NCBI GenBank assembly: GCA_913062815.1
Contig: CAJXWZ010000015.1
Location: forward strand, 1 to 64,000
Reading direction: 5' to 3'
DNA from: an uncultured Colwellia sp.
GTDB lineage: Bacteria; Pseudomonadota; Gammaproteobacteria; Enterobacterales; Alteromonadaceae
Length of the DNA stretch: 64,000 nucleotides
Under the pieces are notes generated by a model, which was not told the origin of the DNA, ran no database searches, and saw nothing but the letters and a program-made list of their open reading frames with translations. The position numbers and the translations under genes are program-made. The number at the start of each line of letters is the position of its first letter. Position 1 is the first letter of the stretch. Shown here piece by piece: positions 44,495 through 53,403 of the stretch.

Positions 44495-45691
44495 ATGGAT
44501 CCGTATATCACTGAGTGGCTAAATTTAATCATTCGTTTTGCACATTTAATCGTAGGTATCGCATGGATTGGTGCTTCATTTTATTTTGTTTGGTTAGATA
44601 ACCATTTAGAAACACCACCACAGTACAAAGCAGATCAAGGGATTGGTGGGGACCTATGGGCCATTCACGGAGGTGGTTTTTATGAAGTGGCTAAATATAA
44701 GTTAGCGCCACCACAAATGCCAAAACATTTGCATTGGTTTAAGTGGGAAGCATATACCACCTGGATCACTGGTTTCTTACTATTATCTTTAATGTTTTAT
44801 GTTGGCGCGGAATCATACTTAATTGATAAACGAGTTGCTGATTTAACACAATTTCAAGCCATTGCCTTAGGACTTGGCTCTATTGTGGTAGGTGTGGGAA
44901 GTTATGAATTGCTTGTACGAACCCAGCTAAAAAACCACGGCATAGTGTTAGGTATTATCTTAATTGTTATTGCTACTGCGTTGTCTTATGGTTTAACCCA
45001 AATATTTAGTGCTCGTGGTGCCTACATGCATATGGGAGCTATTATTGGCACAATTATGGCCGGTAATGTGTTTTTTGGCATTATGCCGTCGCAACGTGCG
45101 CTTGTAAAAGCGGTAGAAGCGGGTACTGCCCCTGATGCTAAATACGGCTTAAATGCCAAACTACGCTCTACCCATAATACTTACATTACTTTGCCAGTGC
45201 TTTTTATAATGATTTCAAATCATTATCCAATGACTTTTAATCACCATGCAAACTGGTTAGTGCTTATTGCGATAGTGCTGATTACCGCTGCAATTCGTCA
45301 ATACTTTGTTTTACGTCACTTTGGTCAACAAAAGCCAATGATTTTTGTTGGTGCAATCGTCGCTACTATAGCGTTAGCGTATGCAATATCACCGGAAAAA
45401 GTTGAGCTAAGCGAGGCGCAAAAACAACAACAAGTGACAACTGAGCAGGTGCAAAGCATTATTGAACAGCGTTGTAGTTCTTGTCATTCAGATAATAATA
45501 CGGATGAGATTTTCACATCAGCTCAATCAGGGATTAGTTTCACTGACATCGCATCTATTGAGCAATGGTCACCCCGTATAAAAGCGAGAGTGATTGACGC
45601 TAAAGATATGCCGTTTATGAATAAAACCCAAATGACTGAGCAAGAGCGAAATACTTTAGCCATTTGGATAGCAAACAATGCAGAAAAATAA
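44495..45691 (+). CDS. puuD: Membrane urate oxidase (urate hydroxylase) PuuD with cytochrome c domain
   Basis: A 398-residue protein. Residues 1-300 form an eight-helix membrane domain (DUF989) starting with LNLIIRFAHLIVGIAWIGASFYFVWLD, and about residues 315-398 form a cytochrome c domain with CSSCH near 327 and an axial Met in the AKDMPFMNK region. Experimentally, such proteins oxidise urate to 5-hydroxyisourate and send electrons to the respiratory chain instead of making peroxide. It replaces soluble uricase in this pathway. The ATG at 44495 has GGGGAA six bases upstream; an in-frame TTG lies four codons earlier. Confidence 0.93.
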   Translation: MDPYITEWLNLIIRFAHLIVGIAWIGASFYFVWLDNHLETPPQYKADQGIGGDLWAIHGGGFYEVAKYKLAPPQMPKHLHWFKWEAYTTWITGFLLLSLMFYVGAESYLIDKRVADLTQFQAIALGLGSIVVGVGSYELLVRTQLKNHGIVLGIILIVIATALSYGLTQIFSARGAYMHMGAIIGTIMAGNVFFGIMPSQRALVKAVEAGTAPDAKYGLNAKLRSTHNTYITLPVLFIMISNHYPMTFNHHANWLVLIAIVLITAAIRQYFVLRHFGQQKPMIFVGAIVATIALAYAISPEKVELSEAQKQQQVTTEQVQSIIEQRCSSCHSDNNTDEIFTSAQSGISFTDIASIEQWSPRIKARVIDAKDMPFMNKTQMTEQERNTLAIWIANNAEK

Positions 45692-45745
45692 CAAGTTACT
45701 ATACTGACAATGAAGAAATATCAACAAAAAAGTACCGATGGAACT

Positions 45746-47935
45746 ATGAATAAACGAGTAATAAAACATGGCTATAAAGTAGCTGAGTCTTTGTATAACT
45801 TAGTAGAACATGAAGTTTTACCAGGAACAGGTATTGATGCGGAAAGCTTTTGGCAATCAATGGCAAATATTCTGGATGAGTTTACCCCGATAAACCAGCA
45901 GTTATTGGCTACACGGGCAGAGTTTCAAGTACAAATTGATGCTTGGCACTTAGACCTGAGTAATCAGCCTTTCAATCAAGAAAAATACCAACAGTTCTTA
46001 GTTGATATTGGTTATATTGTCGCTGAGCAAGAAGATTTTTCAATTACGACTAACTATGTTGATGAAGAAGTTGCGACCGTAGCGGGGCCGCAACTTGTAG
46101 TGCCTTTAAAAAATGCGCGTTTTGCCTTAAATGCAGCTAATGCACGTTGGGGGAGTTTGTATGATGCGCTATACGGTACCGACGTTATTAGTGATGAAAA
46201 TGGCGCAGAGGTTAATAAAACCTACAATCCCGTGCGTGGCGCAAAAGTACAAGCCTATGCTCGCAGCTTTTTAGACAAAGTTATACCGTTATCAGGGGGA
46301 AGTTATCATGATGCGGTTAGCTATCAAATAGCCGACGCTAGGCTTATGGTGACAATGAAATCGGGCAAGCAGCTACATTTAGTTGATGAAACTAAGTTTG
46401 TCGGTTTTAATGGCGCACAACAAAATCCGAGCGCCATTTTATTTTGTAATAATGGCTTGCATATAGAAATCAAAATAGACCCAAGTATGCCGGTAGCAAA
46501 GACGGATCCAGCGTCCGTTGCTGATATCATTTTAGAATCTGCGTTAAGTGCTATACAAGATTGTGAAGACTCTATTGCTGCTGTCGATGCTGAAGATAAA
46601 ACGGCAGTGTATCGTAATTGGTTAGGGCTGATGAAAGGCGATTTAACGGAAACATTGGAGAAAAATGATGTTTCTATTGTTAGAAAGCTCAATGGCGATA
46701 GAGCATACTTGACCCCAGATGAAGAGCCTTTAACGTTACCAGGGCGAAGCTTATTGTTTGTGCGCAATGTTGGTCATCTAATGACAAATGACGCCGTACT
46801 CACTCGCGATAATGAAAAAGTACCTGAAGGCATATTAGATGGCTTAATCACAAGCTTGATCTCTTTGCATGACTTACGAAGTAACTCTAGCGTTAAAAAT
46901 TCACGCCAAGGCAGTATTTATATTGTTAAACCTAAAATGCACGGGCCTGATGAAGTTGCTTTCAGCAATGCTTTATTCACCCGTATTGAAGCGTGTTTAG
47001 GCTTAGCGACTAACACCATTAAAATGGGTATTATGGATGAAGAACGTCGTACATCGGTGAATTTGAAAGAATGTATCCGAGCAGCAAAGAATCGCCTAGC
47101 ATTTATTAATACTGGATTTTTAGACCGAACAGGTGATGAAATTCACACTAGCATGCAAGCAGGCGCCATGGCACGTAAAGAGCTGATGAAAAATGAAAAA
47201 TGGATCAGCGCCTATGAAAATCGTAATGTACGTATAGGTTTGCAAACTGGGCTCATGGGTAAAGCGCAAATAGGTAAAGGCATGTGGGCAATACCGGATG
47301 AAATGGCCGCTATGGTAGAAAATAAAATTGCTCACCCAAAATCGGGCGCTAATTGTGCGTGGGTACCTTCACCCACCGCCGCTACTTTACATGTAATGCA
47401 TTATCATCAAGTCAATGTCGGCGAAATACAAAGCAGCATGCTTACGCAATTTTCTAGTGATGAAAGTGCACATGATTTAACTGATTTATTAACTATTCCG
47501 TTATTAAAAGATCAGGCTGAATTAAGTAAACAAGACATTCAAAATGAATTGGATAACAATGTTCAAGGTCTTTTAGGTTATGTGGTTCGCTGGATAGACC
47601 AAGGCACCGGTTGTTCGAAAGTGCCTGATATTAATAATGTCGCCCGAATGGAAGACAGGGCAACGTTACGTATTTCAAGCCAGCATATTTGTAACTGGTT
47701 ACATCATGGCATATTAACTAAAGAGCAAGTGCTAGCGTCATTAAAACGCATGGCGCAAGTAGTTGATAACCAAAATATAACTGATGCGAGTTATTTGCCT
47801 ATGGCATCAAATCTTGAGGAAAACATCGCTTTTAAAGCAGCCATAGATTTAATTTTCAAAGGCAAAGAGCAACCGAGTGGGTATACCGAGCCACTACTGC
47901 ATCAACGTCGAGTTGAATTAAAAGCGGTAAACTAA
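45746..47935 (+). CDS. glcB: Malate synthase G
   Basis: An enzyme of about 729 residues condensing glyoxylate with acetyl-CoA to malate. Matches isoform G: NARFALNAANARWGSLYDALYGTDVI near residue 110, PGRSLLFVRNVGHLM near 332 with the catalytic Arg, GSIYIVKPKMHGPDEVAF near 390, TGFLDRTGDEIHTSM near 457, and the C-terminal catalytic region HPKSGANCAWVPSPTAATLH near 530. Two in-frame starts exist (45710 and 45746); the second fits relatives and neither has a strong ribosome-binding site. Its place directly after puuD ties glyoxylate from purines to central carbon metabolism. Confidence 0.95.
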   Translation: MNKRVIKHGYKVAESLYNLVEHEVLPGTGIDAESFWQSMANILDEFTPINQQLLATRAEFQVQIDAWHLDLSNQPFNQEKYQQFLVDIGYIVAEQEDFSITTNYVDEEVATVAGPQLVVPLKNARFALNAANARWGSLYDALYGTDVISDENGAEVNKTYNPVRGAKVQAYARSFLDKVIPLSGGSYHDAVSYQIADARLMVTMKSGKQLHLVDETKFVGFNGAQQNPSAILFCNNGLHIEIKIDPSMPVAKTDPASVADIILESALSAIQDCEDSIAAVDAEDKTAVYRNWLGLMKGDLTETLEKNDVSIVRKLNGDRAYLTPDEEPLTLPGRSLLFVRNVGHLMTNDAVLTRDNEKVPEGILDGLITSLISLHDLRSNSSVKNSRQGSIYIVKPKMHGPDEVAFSNALFTRIEACLGLATNTIKMGIMDEERRTSVNLKECIRAAKNRLAFINTGFLDRTGDEIHTSMQAGAMARKELMKNEKWISAYENRNVRIGLQTGLMGKAQIGKGMWAIPDEMAAMVENKIAHPKSGANCAWVPSPTAATLHVMHYHQVNVGEIQSSMLTQFSSDESAHDLTDLLTIPLLKDQAELSKQDIQNELDNNVQGLLGYVVRWIDQGTGCSKVPDINNVARMEDRATLRISSQHICNWLHHGILTKEQVLASLKRMAQVVDNQNITDASYLPMASNLEENIAFKAAIDLIFKGKEQPSGYTEPLLHQRRVELKAVN

Positions 47936-48027
47936 TTTAGGCAGATATTCGTATATTTCGAAAACTTGAATCTAAATCTAGATCTGAGGTTGAAAAGCAG
48001 TAACTTTTATTATTAAATAATGGAATT

Positions 48028-48066
48028 CAGCAGCACGCCATTAAACAAGGGTGCTGTTGTTCTTTT
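48028..48066 (+). terminator. Probable terminator after glcB
   Basis: A CAGCAGCAC / GTGCTGTTG stem with a 14-base loop, followed by a T-rich run broken by one C. It ends the purine/glyoxylate transcript before the regulator gene. Confidence 0.5.
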
Positions 48067-48110
48067 ACCAAGCTAAATGAATTGGTATTGGTTTTATAGT
48101 AGGAGTGTTT

Positions 48111-48737
48111 GTGACAAAAGCTAAGTCATCAGAAGGCAATATTCGCCAAAAAAATAAATCGTTAATCTTCAATGCCGCTAAGAAAGAGTTCGTTACTTAT
48201 GGATTTAAGGGGGCTTCTATCAAGCGAATTGCGGAACGGGCTGGAATACCTCGCGCCAACATTCATTATTACTTCCAAGATAAAACTGATTTATATCAAC
48301 AGTTGTTAAGTAATATTATTGAAGTGTGGAATAGAGACTACGATACGCTTAATGCTGAACAAGACCCTAAACAAGCACTTACCGCATATATTCGCGCAAA
48401 AGTGATGCACTCTAAGAATGACCCTGATTCTTCTAGAATATTTGCTAGTGAGCTAATTCATGGTGCACCGGTATTAAACGACTACCTAAATACCGGTTTT
48501 CAAACGTGGTTGCAAAATAAAGTAACTGTTATTAATTCATGGGTTGATAATGGTTTAATCGATAAGGTGAACCCTCACCATTTATTATTCTTAATTTGGA
48601 GTTCTACCCAGCATTACGCTGACTTTAATGTGCAAGTGGTGGCAGCGCTTAATAAAGAAGCGATGAATGATGATGATTTTGAAGAAGTGGTTAGCTCGTT
48701 AACCCAAATAATACTAAAAGGCTGTGGTATCAGCTAA
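48111..48737 (+). CDS. TetR/AcrR family regulator, RutR-like
   Basis: A 208-residue regulator. The N-terminal helix-turn-helix is clear (AAKKEFVTYGFKGASIKRIAERAGI, then IHYYFQDKTDLYQQLL, residues 22-65), and the C-terminal ligand domain resembles the YcdC/RutR group (FASELIHGAPVL near 115, FLIWSSTQHYADF near 160). RutR senses pyrimidines and controls purine and pyrimidine catabolism in E. coli, so control of the adjacent purine genes is a reasonable inference. Start GTG at 48111 has TAGGAG upstream; a GTG two codons earlier overlaps that site. A weak AAGCCAA / TTGGCTT hairpin follows the gene. Confidence 0.88.
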   Translation: MTKAKSSEGNIRQKNKSLIFNAAKKEFVTYGFKGASIKRIAERAGIPRANIHYYFQDKTDLYQQLLSNIIEVWNRDYDTLNAEQDPKQALTAYIRAKVMHSKNDPDSSRIFASELIHGAPVLNDYLNTGFQTWLQNKVTVINSWVDNGLIDKVNPHHLLFLIWSSTQHYADFNVQVVAALNKEAMNDDDFEEVVSSLTQIILKGCGIS

Positions 48738-49024
48738 AAGAAGAAAGCCAATTGAACCAATTGTTTCGGTTGGCTTCTCTGTAAATAACTGGACGTAATC
48801 TTCATCTAAAACAACGGTTAATTCCTCTTTATTCCTTTATAGTCAAAATATACACTTCGTTTTTCCAGAGAACGTAAAAGGCACCTTTTGTCTTTCATCC
48901 CCCGTGTTAACTATTTTATTAGTAACACTTTCATTATGCTTGGTTATTTTTAAATTGTTGGTCTAAACTTTTAGGATGCTCTTAGCAAGCCATTACCCTG
49001 AATAAATAGGATAAACAAACACCA

Positions 49025-50089
49025 ATGACAAACAGTCATACTACAAATGAAGTGATGCACTCGTTAGTCGAGGTTACACGAAACTCTGATATTGGTTTGC
49101 TTAATCTGAGTATTTGCCACGCTTTATTTCATATTTTAGATGCAAAAAAAGTGTCTTTATATACCTTTTACTATAACGCTAAAGAAATAGAGTGTGTTAT
49201 CTCCAATGAGGTTGATAAATCAAATAGTAAAAATGTATCTGACAGTGGCTCATTAGAATTATTTGATTACAAAGCGGTTGATGGCTTGGTTGATTGTTTA
49301 AAGAAAAATAGCGCAGTAATTAGTAAGGAAAACAAGTCAAACCATACGGTTTTTTACCCCATAAGCAATAAAAGTAACAAAGTAGCAGCCATTTTCGAGA
49401 TAATTGCACCATCAGGGAAAACTGGTCTTGATATGAGTTTTTATGCTAACTATTTACAGGTTTACAAAAACTACCTTAATCTGTTAATTGATAGTGAGCT
49501 AGATACGCTTACGGGGTTGCTTAATAGACGCACTTTTGATAAAGATTTAAAAAAAATCATTAGTGATAAAAGACGTAAACCTGACGAAAAAGGGAAGAAG
49601 GGCGCTCACCCAATGCGCCGCACTCAAAAAATTGGCAATACGCATTGGTTAGCAATTATTGATATAGACTTTTTTAAACGAGTTAATGATGAGTTCGGCC
49701 ACCTTTATGGTGACGAAGTATTATTGCTACTGGCTAATATTATGAGGGAGACTTTTCGTAGTATCGATATATTATTTCGATTTGGCGGTGAGGAGTTTAT
49801 CGTTATCCTTAGAGATATAAGTCTTGAAGGGGCTAATAATGCACTGGAAAGATTTCGTAAAAATGTTGAAAGTTTTGCCTTTCCGCAAGTAGGGCAAGTA
49901 ACAGTGAGTATTGGTTTTGTGGAAATTACGCATCATCCCATTCCTACTGAGGTGTTAGGCTTTGCGGATGAAGCATTATATTATTCAAAAGAACACGGTC
50001 GAAATCAACTTAATCAGTATGAAGCCTTGATAGCCGATAACCTTCTTCAAAAGAGAGATTTTCCGGGCGATGATGTCGAAATTTTTTAA
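49025..50089 (+). CDS. Diguanylate cyclase with GAF-like N-terminal domain
   Basis: A 354-residue cytoplasmic protein. The first 150 residues look GAF-like (SICHALFHILDAKKVSLYTFYYN ... VFYPISN). The GGDEF domain follows (about 165-335) with DTLTGLLNRRTFDKDL, IDIDFFKRVNDEFGH and an intact FRFGGEEF signature near residue 255. RSID five residues before the signature is a canonical RxxD inhibitory site, so product feedback is expected. It should make c-di-GMP from two GTP. A basic insert (KRRKPDEKGKKG) lies near residue 180. Single gene. Confidence 0.94.
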   Translation: MTNSHTTNEVMHSLVEVTRNSDIGLLNLSICHALFHILDAKKVSLYTFYYNAKEIECVISNEVDKSNSKNVSDSGSLELFDYKAVDGLVDCLKKNSAVISKENKSNHTVFYPISNKSNKVAAIFEIIAPSGKTGLDMSFYANYLQVYKNYLNLLIDSELDTLTGLLNRRTFDKDLKKIISDKRRKPDEKGKKGAHPMRRTQKIGNTHWLAIIDIDFFKRVNDEFGHLYGDEVLLLLANIMRETFRSIDILFRFGGEEFIVILRDISLEGANNALERFRKNVESFAFPQVGQVTVSIGFVEITHHPIPTEVLGFADEALYYSKEHGRNQLNQYEALIADNLLQKRDFPGDDVEIF

Positions 50090-50192
50090 GCATCGATTCC
50101 CTCATCTTTACAAAGCTTTATCCCTTATTTTTTTTACTCCTTAGAACCAAATAAGACCTATGCTTTTATCCATTGCTATCGCTAAACCTTTA

Positions 50193-50417
50193 TTATTCAC
50201 CACCTGCATCACCTCCGCCAGAATCATTTGAATTAGTATCCTTGCTAGACATTAGCGCACCTGAACTATTTGTTTTAGATCTAGCCAAAAATACAAGTAA
50301 CCAACAAAAGCCGACAATTGTTAAAATCCAACCAAAGGTTGAGGTGAGATCGGACGATAAATTATCTAAGCCATAAAAGAAAAAAGCAAAGCCAATAATT
50401 AAATTAATTTTACTCAT
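50193..50417 (-). CDS. Small two-helix membrane protein
   Basis: A 74-residue protein with two hydrophobic segments (about residues 5-15 and 26-46) and a polar Ser/Asn/Gly tail ending NDSGGGDAGGE. Family not recognised. A small start MSKINLIIGFAFF and basic residues after the second helix suggest both ends are cytoplasmic. It converges on the diguanylate cyclase gene. The overlapping plus-strand frame looks like a shadow. Confidence 0.55.
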   Translation of the reverse strand: MSKINLIIGFAFFFYGLDNLSSDLTSTFGWILTIVGFCWLLVFLARSKTNSSGALMSSKDTNSNDSGGGDAGGE

Positions 50418-50487
50418 GCTTACCTCAATTTTACTTTACTCACTCTAGAGTAGAGTTCTTTAATGTATGTCAGTTTATTTTGAATTA

Positions 50488-50868
50488 TTACAAATGTTTT
50501 TCAACTCGCCATGGTGGATTTAGCCTGTTCTCTCCAGCCCAGTACAGTTTTATTTTGTTACCTGAAGGATCGTAAACGACGGCTTCACGCCAGAGAAAAC
50601 GTTCATCTTTTGGCTCTTGAGCAAACTCAATACCGCGGGATTGAAGCTCTACTACCCATTGGTCAAGAGCTTCATGCTCAAAATAGATCACCGAGCTATT
50701 GTTAGTATCTCCTTCGCTAAGCGAAAGTGAAAACGTAGCGTCGCCTTCAGGGCATTCGAAGCGGGCATAATGCGGTGTATCAACGATTTGGGTAAAGCCA
50801 AGTGTTATATAAAATGTGGTTGCAGCTTCCATATTTTGAACAGGTAAAGTGACTTGGTTAAGGTTCAT
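50488..50868 (-). CDS. VOC (glyoxalase/bleomycin-resistance) family protein
   Basis: A 126-residue single VOC module: MNLNQVTLPVQNMEAATTFY start, GFTQIVDTPHYARFECPEG, a metal-type Glu in VIYFEHEALDQW, and VVYDPSGNKIKLYWAGENRLNPPWRV at the end. Family members are dioxygenases, lyases or binding proteins; the substrate here is unknown. It is distinct from the GloA protein encoded at 8775. Single gene with a GGAG ribosome-binding site. Confidence 0.88.
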   Translation of the reverse strand: MNLNQVTLPVQNMEAATTFYITLGFTQIVDTPHYARFECPEGDATFSLSLSEGDTNNSSVIYFEHEALDQWVVELQSRGIEFAQEPKDERFLWREAVVYDPSGNKIKLYWAGENRLNPPWRVEKHL

Positions 50869-51068
50869 GCTAACTCCTTGTTACTAAAGTTTTTGTTATT
50901 ATAATTAATGCCTATTAGGCGAAGAATAATACAAATAGTGCACAAGTTAAACCTAAAGCGAGATTTAATACAACAGGTAATCACTTGGAAAAATATGAAG
51001 AACAACATGCTCACAATGAAAGTAATCTGCAGATAGGTTTAATTACACTAGCTCAGTGCCTCATTAGG

Positions 51069-51452
51069 CTAAGGCGTTTTTATATTTGTAGATACCTCAC
51101 TGATTAGCCAAACTAGCAAAACAACCATAAAAATAGCGAAAAAATCTATTAAATAACCACTTCCCTTTGAAAAGTCACCCATAGGGAATGAAATGGTTAT
51201 CGGCGCAATATTTGGAAAAACACTACCAGCACTGACACTTCTAACAATTTGCGAGATGAAAAATATGGCCGCCACCACTAGGGCAACGCGATTTTTCACT
51301 AGAGCAGCATAAGCGCCAAATGCAGGAATAATCACGTAAAATAATACAAACAGAGCTGTGGTAATGTTGCTTTCAAAGCCTGTGTGAAGTGTTATACCTA
51401 ACGCAATCAGGCTATACAGTGTGAGTAATAAACAGGTTGTTTTAAATTTCAT
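51069..51452 (-). CDS. Small four-helix membrane protein
   Basis: A 127-residue protein with four predicted membrane segments (about residues 5-20, 30-50, 57-77 and 100-120) and little else. Family not recognised. Start MKFKTTCLLLTLYSLIALG could also be read as a signal peptide, but the later hydrophobic stretches point to an integral membrane protein. Alone between the VOC gene and a terminator region. Confidence 0.6.
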   Translation of the reverse strand: MKFKTTCLLLTLYSLIALGITLHTGFESNITTALFVLFYVIIPAFGAYAALVKNRVALVVAAIFFISQIVRSVSAGSVFPNIAPITISFPMGDFSKGSGYLIDFFAIFMVVLLVWLISEVSTNIKTP

Positions 51453-51542
51453 TTATAGAGTAATTTGAAGGAGGTAATGGCTGACAATAAATATTAATAT
51501 TTTATCTTTTAGTAGGCAAATATTATATTAGTTAAATAAAGT

Positions 51543-51582
51543 CAAAAAAACGCCAATAATAGGATCGACTATTGGCGCTTTT
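51543..51582 (-). terminator. Intrinsic terminator of the exported-protein gene at 51607
   Basis: On the minus strand, a GCGCCAATA / TATTGGCG stem with an 11-base loop followed by seven T's, 25 bases after the stop codon of the upstream gene. Confidence 0.85.
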
Positions 51583-51606
51583 GGGCAAATAAATGGGTAG
51601 CTGTGC

Positions 51607-51945
51607 TTATTTTAATGCAGCGAGTTTTTCTTCAATAGCGCTGCAATATTTCATCCCTGCCTTTTTTGAGGTAAGTATAGAGCCACTTGCACTTGAATTA
51701 GCTTGCCATTGCCATGCATTATTGATCACTTTGTTTTTGTTCTCATCGCCAGCTAAAGTTGCAACCAATTCTTTATACACTTCAGCTTTGCCCGTTTTAT
51801 ACATTTCAGACTTGAATCGCTCGTGGGCTACGTAACAATGCGCAACTTCTTTCGCTAACTCTGCTTTAGTGATAGTGCTAACTTGTGTCGCTGCAAAAGC
51901 ACTAGCAGGTAGCAGTAGTGATAGAATTAATACTAAACTTTTCAT
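51607..51945 (-). CDS. Small exported protein
   Basis: A 112-residue protein with a signal peptide (MKSLVLILSLLLPASAFA, cut after AFA) and a mostly helical, Lys-rich mature part with two cysteines (one near residue 36, one near 102). I do not recognise the family; the helical layout with CYVAHERF recalls small periplasmic proteins of unknown role. A good terminator follows, so it is a one-gene unit. Confidence 0.65.
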   Translation of the reverse strand: MKSLVLILSLLLPASAFAATQVSTITKAELAKEVAHCYVAHERFKSEMYKTGKAEVYKELVATLAGDENKNKVINNAWQWQANSSASGSILTSKKAGMKYCSAIEEKLAALK

Positions 51946-52007
51946 TTTGAGTCCTTATTAAATGGTATTTAGTAATTTAACAAAAAAAACAAGTGAGTAG
52001 GGCTAAT

Positions 52008-52271
52008 TTATTGAAATTTACTACAGCTTACTTGTCTTGGTTTGTTATAACTCGATGATGATTTATCATGAGCATTATGGCTAGCATTCCACTCGTTAAC
52101 AATTCTAATGTTTTTTGTGATGGCGGCGCCTAAGCAGTCATTTTCATTATTATGCATGCTAACGGGTGTACCATTAGCGTGAGCAAGAGCATAATGTTGA
52201 GTTTGATTTGGCCCCATGGTGCTACAGGCAGAAAGTAAGGTGATAGACGCGACAAGTATGGTCTTTTTCAT
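52008..52271 (-). CDS. Small lipoprotein
   Basis: An 87-residue product with a signal peptide and lipobox LLSAC near residue 15, followed by Ser-Thr, which favours the outer membrane. The mature part has two further cysteines (DCLGAA near 46 and VSCSKF near 84), a possible disulfide. Family not recognised. Its ATG follows an AGGAT motif. Confidence 0.65.
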   Translation of the reverse strand: MKKTILVASITLLSACSTMGPNQTQHYALAHANGTPVSMHNNENDCLGAAITKNIRIVNEWNASHNAHDKSSSSYNKPRQVSCSKFQ

Positions 52272-52466
52272 AAGTTAATCCTTTATCTCTTCGATGTGAA
52301 TTTCGAACACTAATTGACCATAACGTAAATTTAGATAATTTACAAAAAGTTAACAACAAAAATTCAGTTTTAAATTTAAAAAAATAATGTTTGAATAATA
52401 GGGGAAAGGAAATGACTTTAATCACACGGCTTTAGGAACTTATTTAATTATTTCTACACAGTTAGA

Positions 52467-52721
52467 TTATGTGGTCTTTAGTTGCTGTGAAAAACGCTCT
52501 ATGCTACCGGCGATAAAGCCAATGCCCACATAGAGCCAAAGCAAACTTGCTACTATTTGCCAATAATCTAAGCCCATAGCCGTAATAAATGTTGGAATAC
52601 CCATGAGTCCGCGCAAGGTGCAAAGCACAGCTATAGTCACTAATGCCGGAGTGATTAAGGGCACCTTTCTAATAAGTCCTGCTGATGAGAAAGCAAATAG
52701 CGTGCAAGCAAACATTAACAT
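52467..52721 (-). CDS. Small membrane protein, 5' end uncertain
   Basis: From the only canonical start (52721) the product is 84 residues with three hydrophobic segments. The same frame stays open upstream to just before 52832 and reads as protein: starting from an ATA codon at 52820 it gives NKLEIFLTILDPIIDSAQQG, then LAPIGTIIVAMLMFACTLF, which completes the first membrane helix that the ATG start would cut in half. The true start is therefore probably at or near 52820, overlapping the stop of the Crp-like gene, either as a non-standard AUA start or as a mutated ATG. Family not recognised, though the pattern resembles small four-helix membrane proteins. Confidence 0.55.
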   Translation of the reverse strand: MLMFACTLFAFSSAGLIRKVPLITPALVTIAVLCTLRGLMGIPTFITAMGLDYWQIVASLLWLYVGIGFIAGSIERFSQQLKTT

Positions 52722-52812
52722 TGCAACGATTATTGTACCAATAGGCGCAAGGAAAGTACCTTGCTGCGCCGAGTCGATAATTGGATCAAGAATAGTTAGA
52801 AAAATTTCGAGT

Positions 52813-53328
52813 TTATTTATGCTTGATTCTACTTAAGGCAACTGGAGTGATACCAAGGTATCTCGCAATGTCGTTTTGAGTAATGTGCTGAGATATATCT
52901 GGCGATTTTGTCAGTAAGTTTTGATACCTTTGATCAGCGCTCAAACATAACAATTCAAATTCTCGTTGCTCTTTTTTTATTGCGAAAGACATTAAGACTT
53001 CAATTATTGAGTTAGCAGCCTCAAGGTTTTTGGCAGCGGCCTGCTGGACTTCTTGATAAGGTAACTTTATTAAGTTTGTGTCTTTTAAACAGATCAAACT
53101 AAAACTGCAAAAGCCACCATTTAAGGCTTGAGTACTGGCAATGTTATCACCAGAAAATAAAAATGATTTAATATATTCCTTTCCATCTTCGGCGTTATAA
53201 CAAGCCTTTAATACACCTTTAGTTATCAGATATATATACTTATTTTCATCGCCTTGTGAAAATACATATGACTTTTTTGGATAATTCTGGCTAGTGCCAA
53301 ACTGCTTAACTAATTCATTAAAATTCAT
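52813..53328 (-). CDS. Crp/Fnr family transcription regulator
   Basis: A 171-residue protein with a cyclic-nucleotide-binding-like beta barrel (about residues 18-100; YVFSQGDENKYIYLITKGVLKACY and KEYIKSFLFSGDNIA) and a short C-terminal helix-turn-helix (ITQNDIARYLGITPVALSRIKHK). It lacks FNR-type cysteines and the cAMP-binding Arg-Ser motif of CRP, so the ligand is unknown. The C-terminus stops right after the recognition helix, as in many short members. It is divergent from the SDR operon, with a perfect palindrome between them. Confidence 0.88.
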   Translation of the reverse strand: MNFNELVKQFGTSQNYPKKSYVFSQGDENKYIYLITKGVLKACYNAEDGKEYIKSFLFSGDNIASTQALNGGFCSFSLICLKDTNLIKLPYQEVQQAAAKNLEAANSIIEVLMSFAIKKEQREFELLCLSADQRYQNLLTKSPDISQHITQNDIARYLGITPVALSRIKHK

Positions 53329-53331
53329 TTT

Positions 53332-53345
53332 TTAACCTAGGTTAA
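53332..53345. promoter_or_regulatory. 14 bp palindrome between Crp-like regulator and SDR operon
   Basis: TTAACCTAGGTTAA is a perfect palindrome 4 bases upstream of the regulator ATG and 59 before the SDR start, placed to control both. The same 14 bases recur at 56712-56725. Confidence 0.6.
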
Positions 53346-53403
53346 CGATTACTCATAAAGACTCTTTTAGACTAGCTAACAGCTAATCAATTTGAGGATA
53401 GAC

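Noticed and set aside
52222-52425. 67-residue minus-strand frame upstream of the small lipoprotein
   Set aside because: It overlaps the lipoprotein start in another frame, is AT-driven in composition and has no ribosome-binding site.
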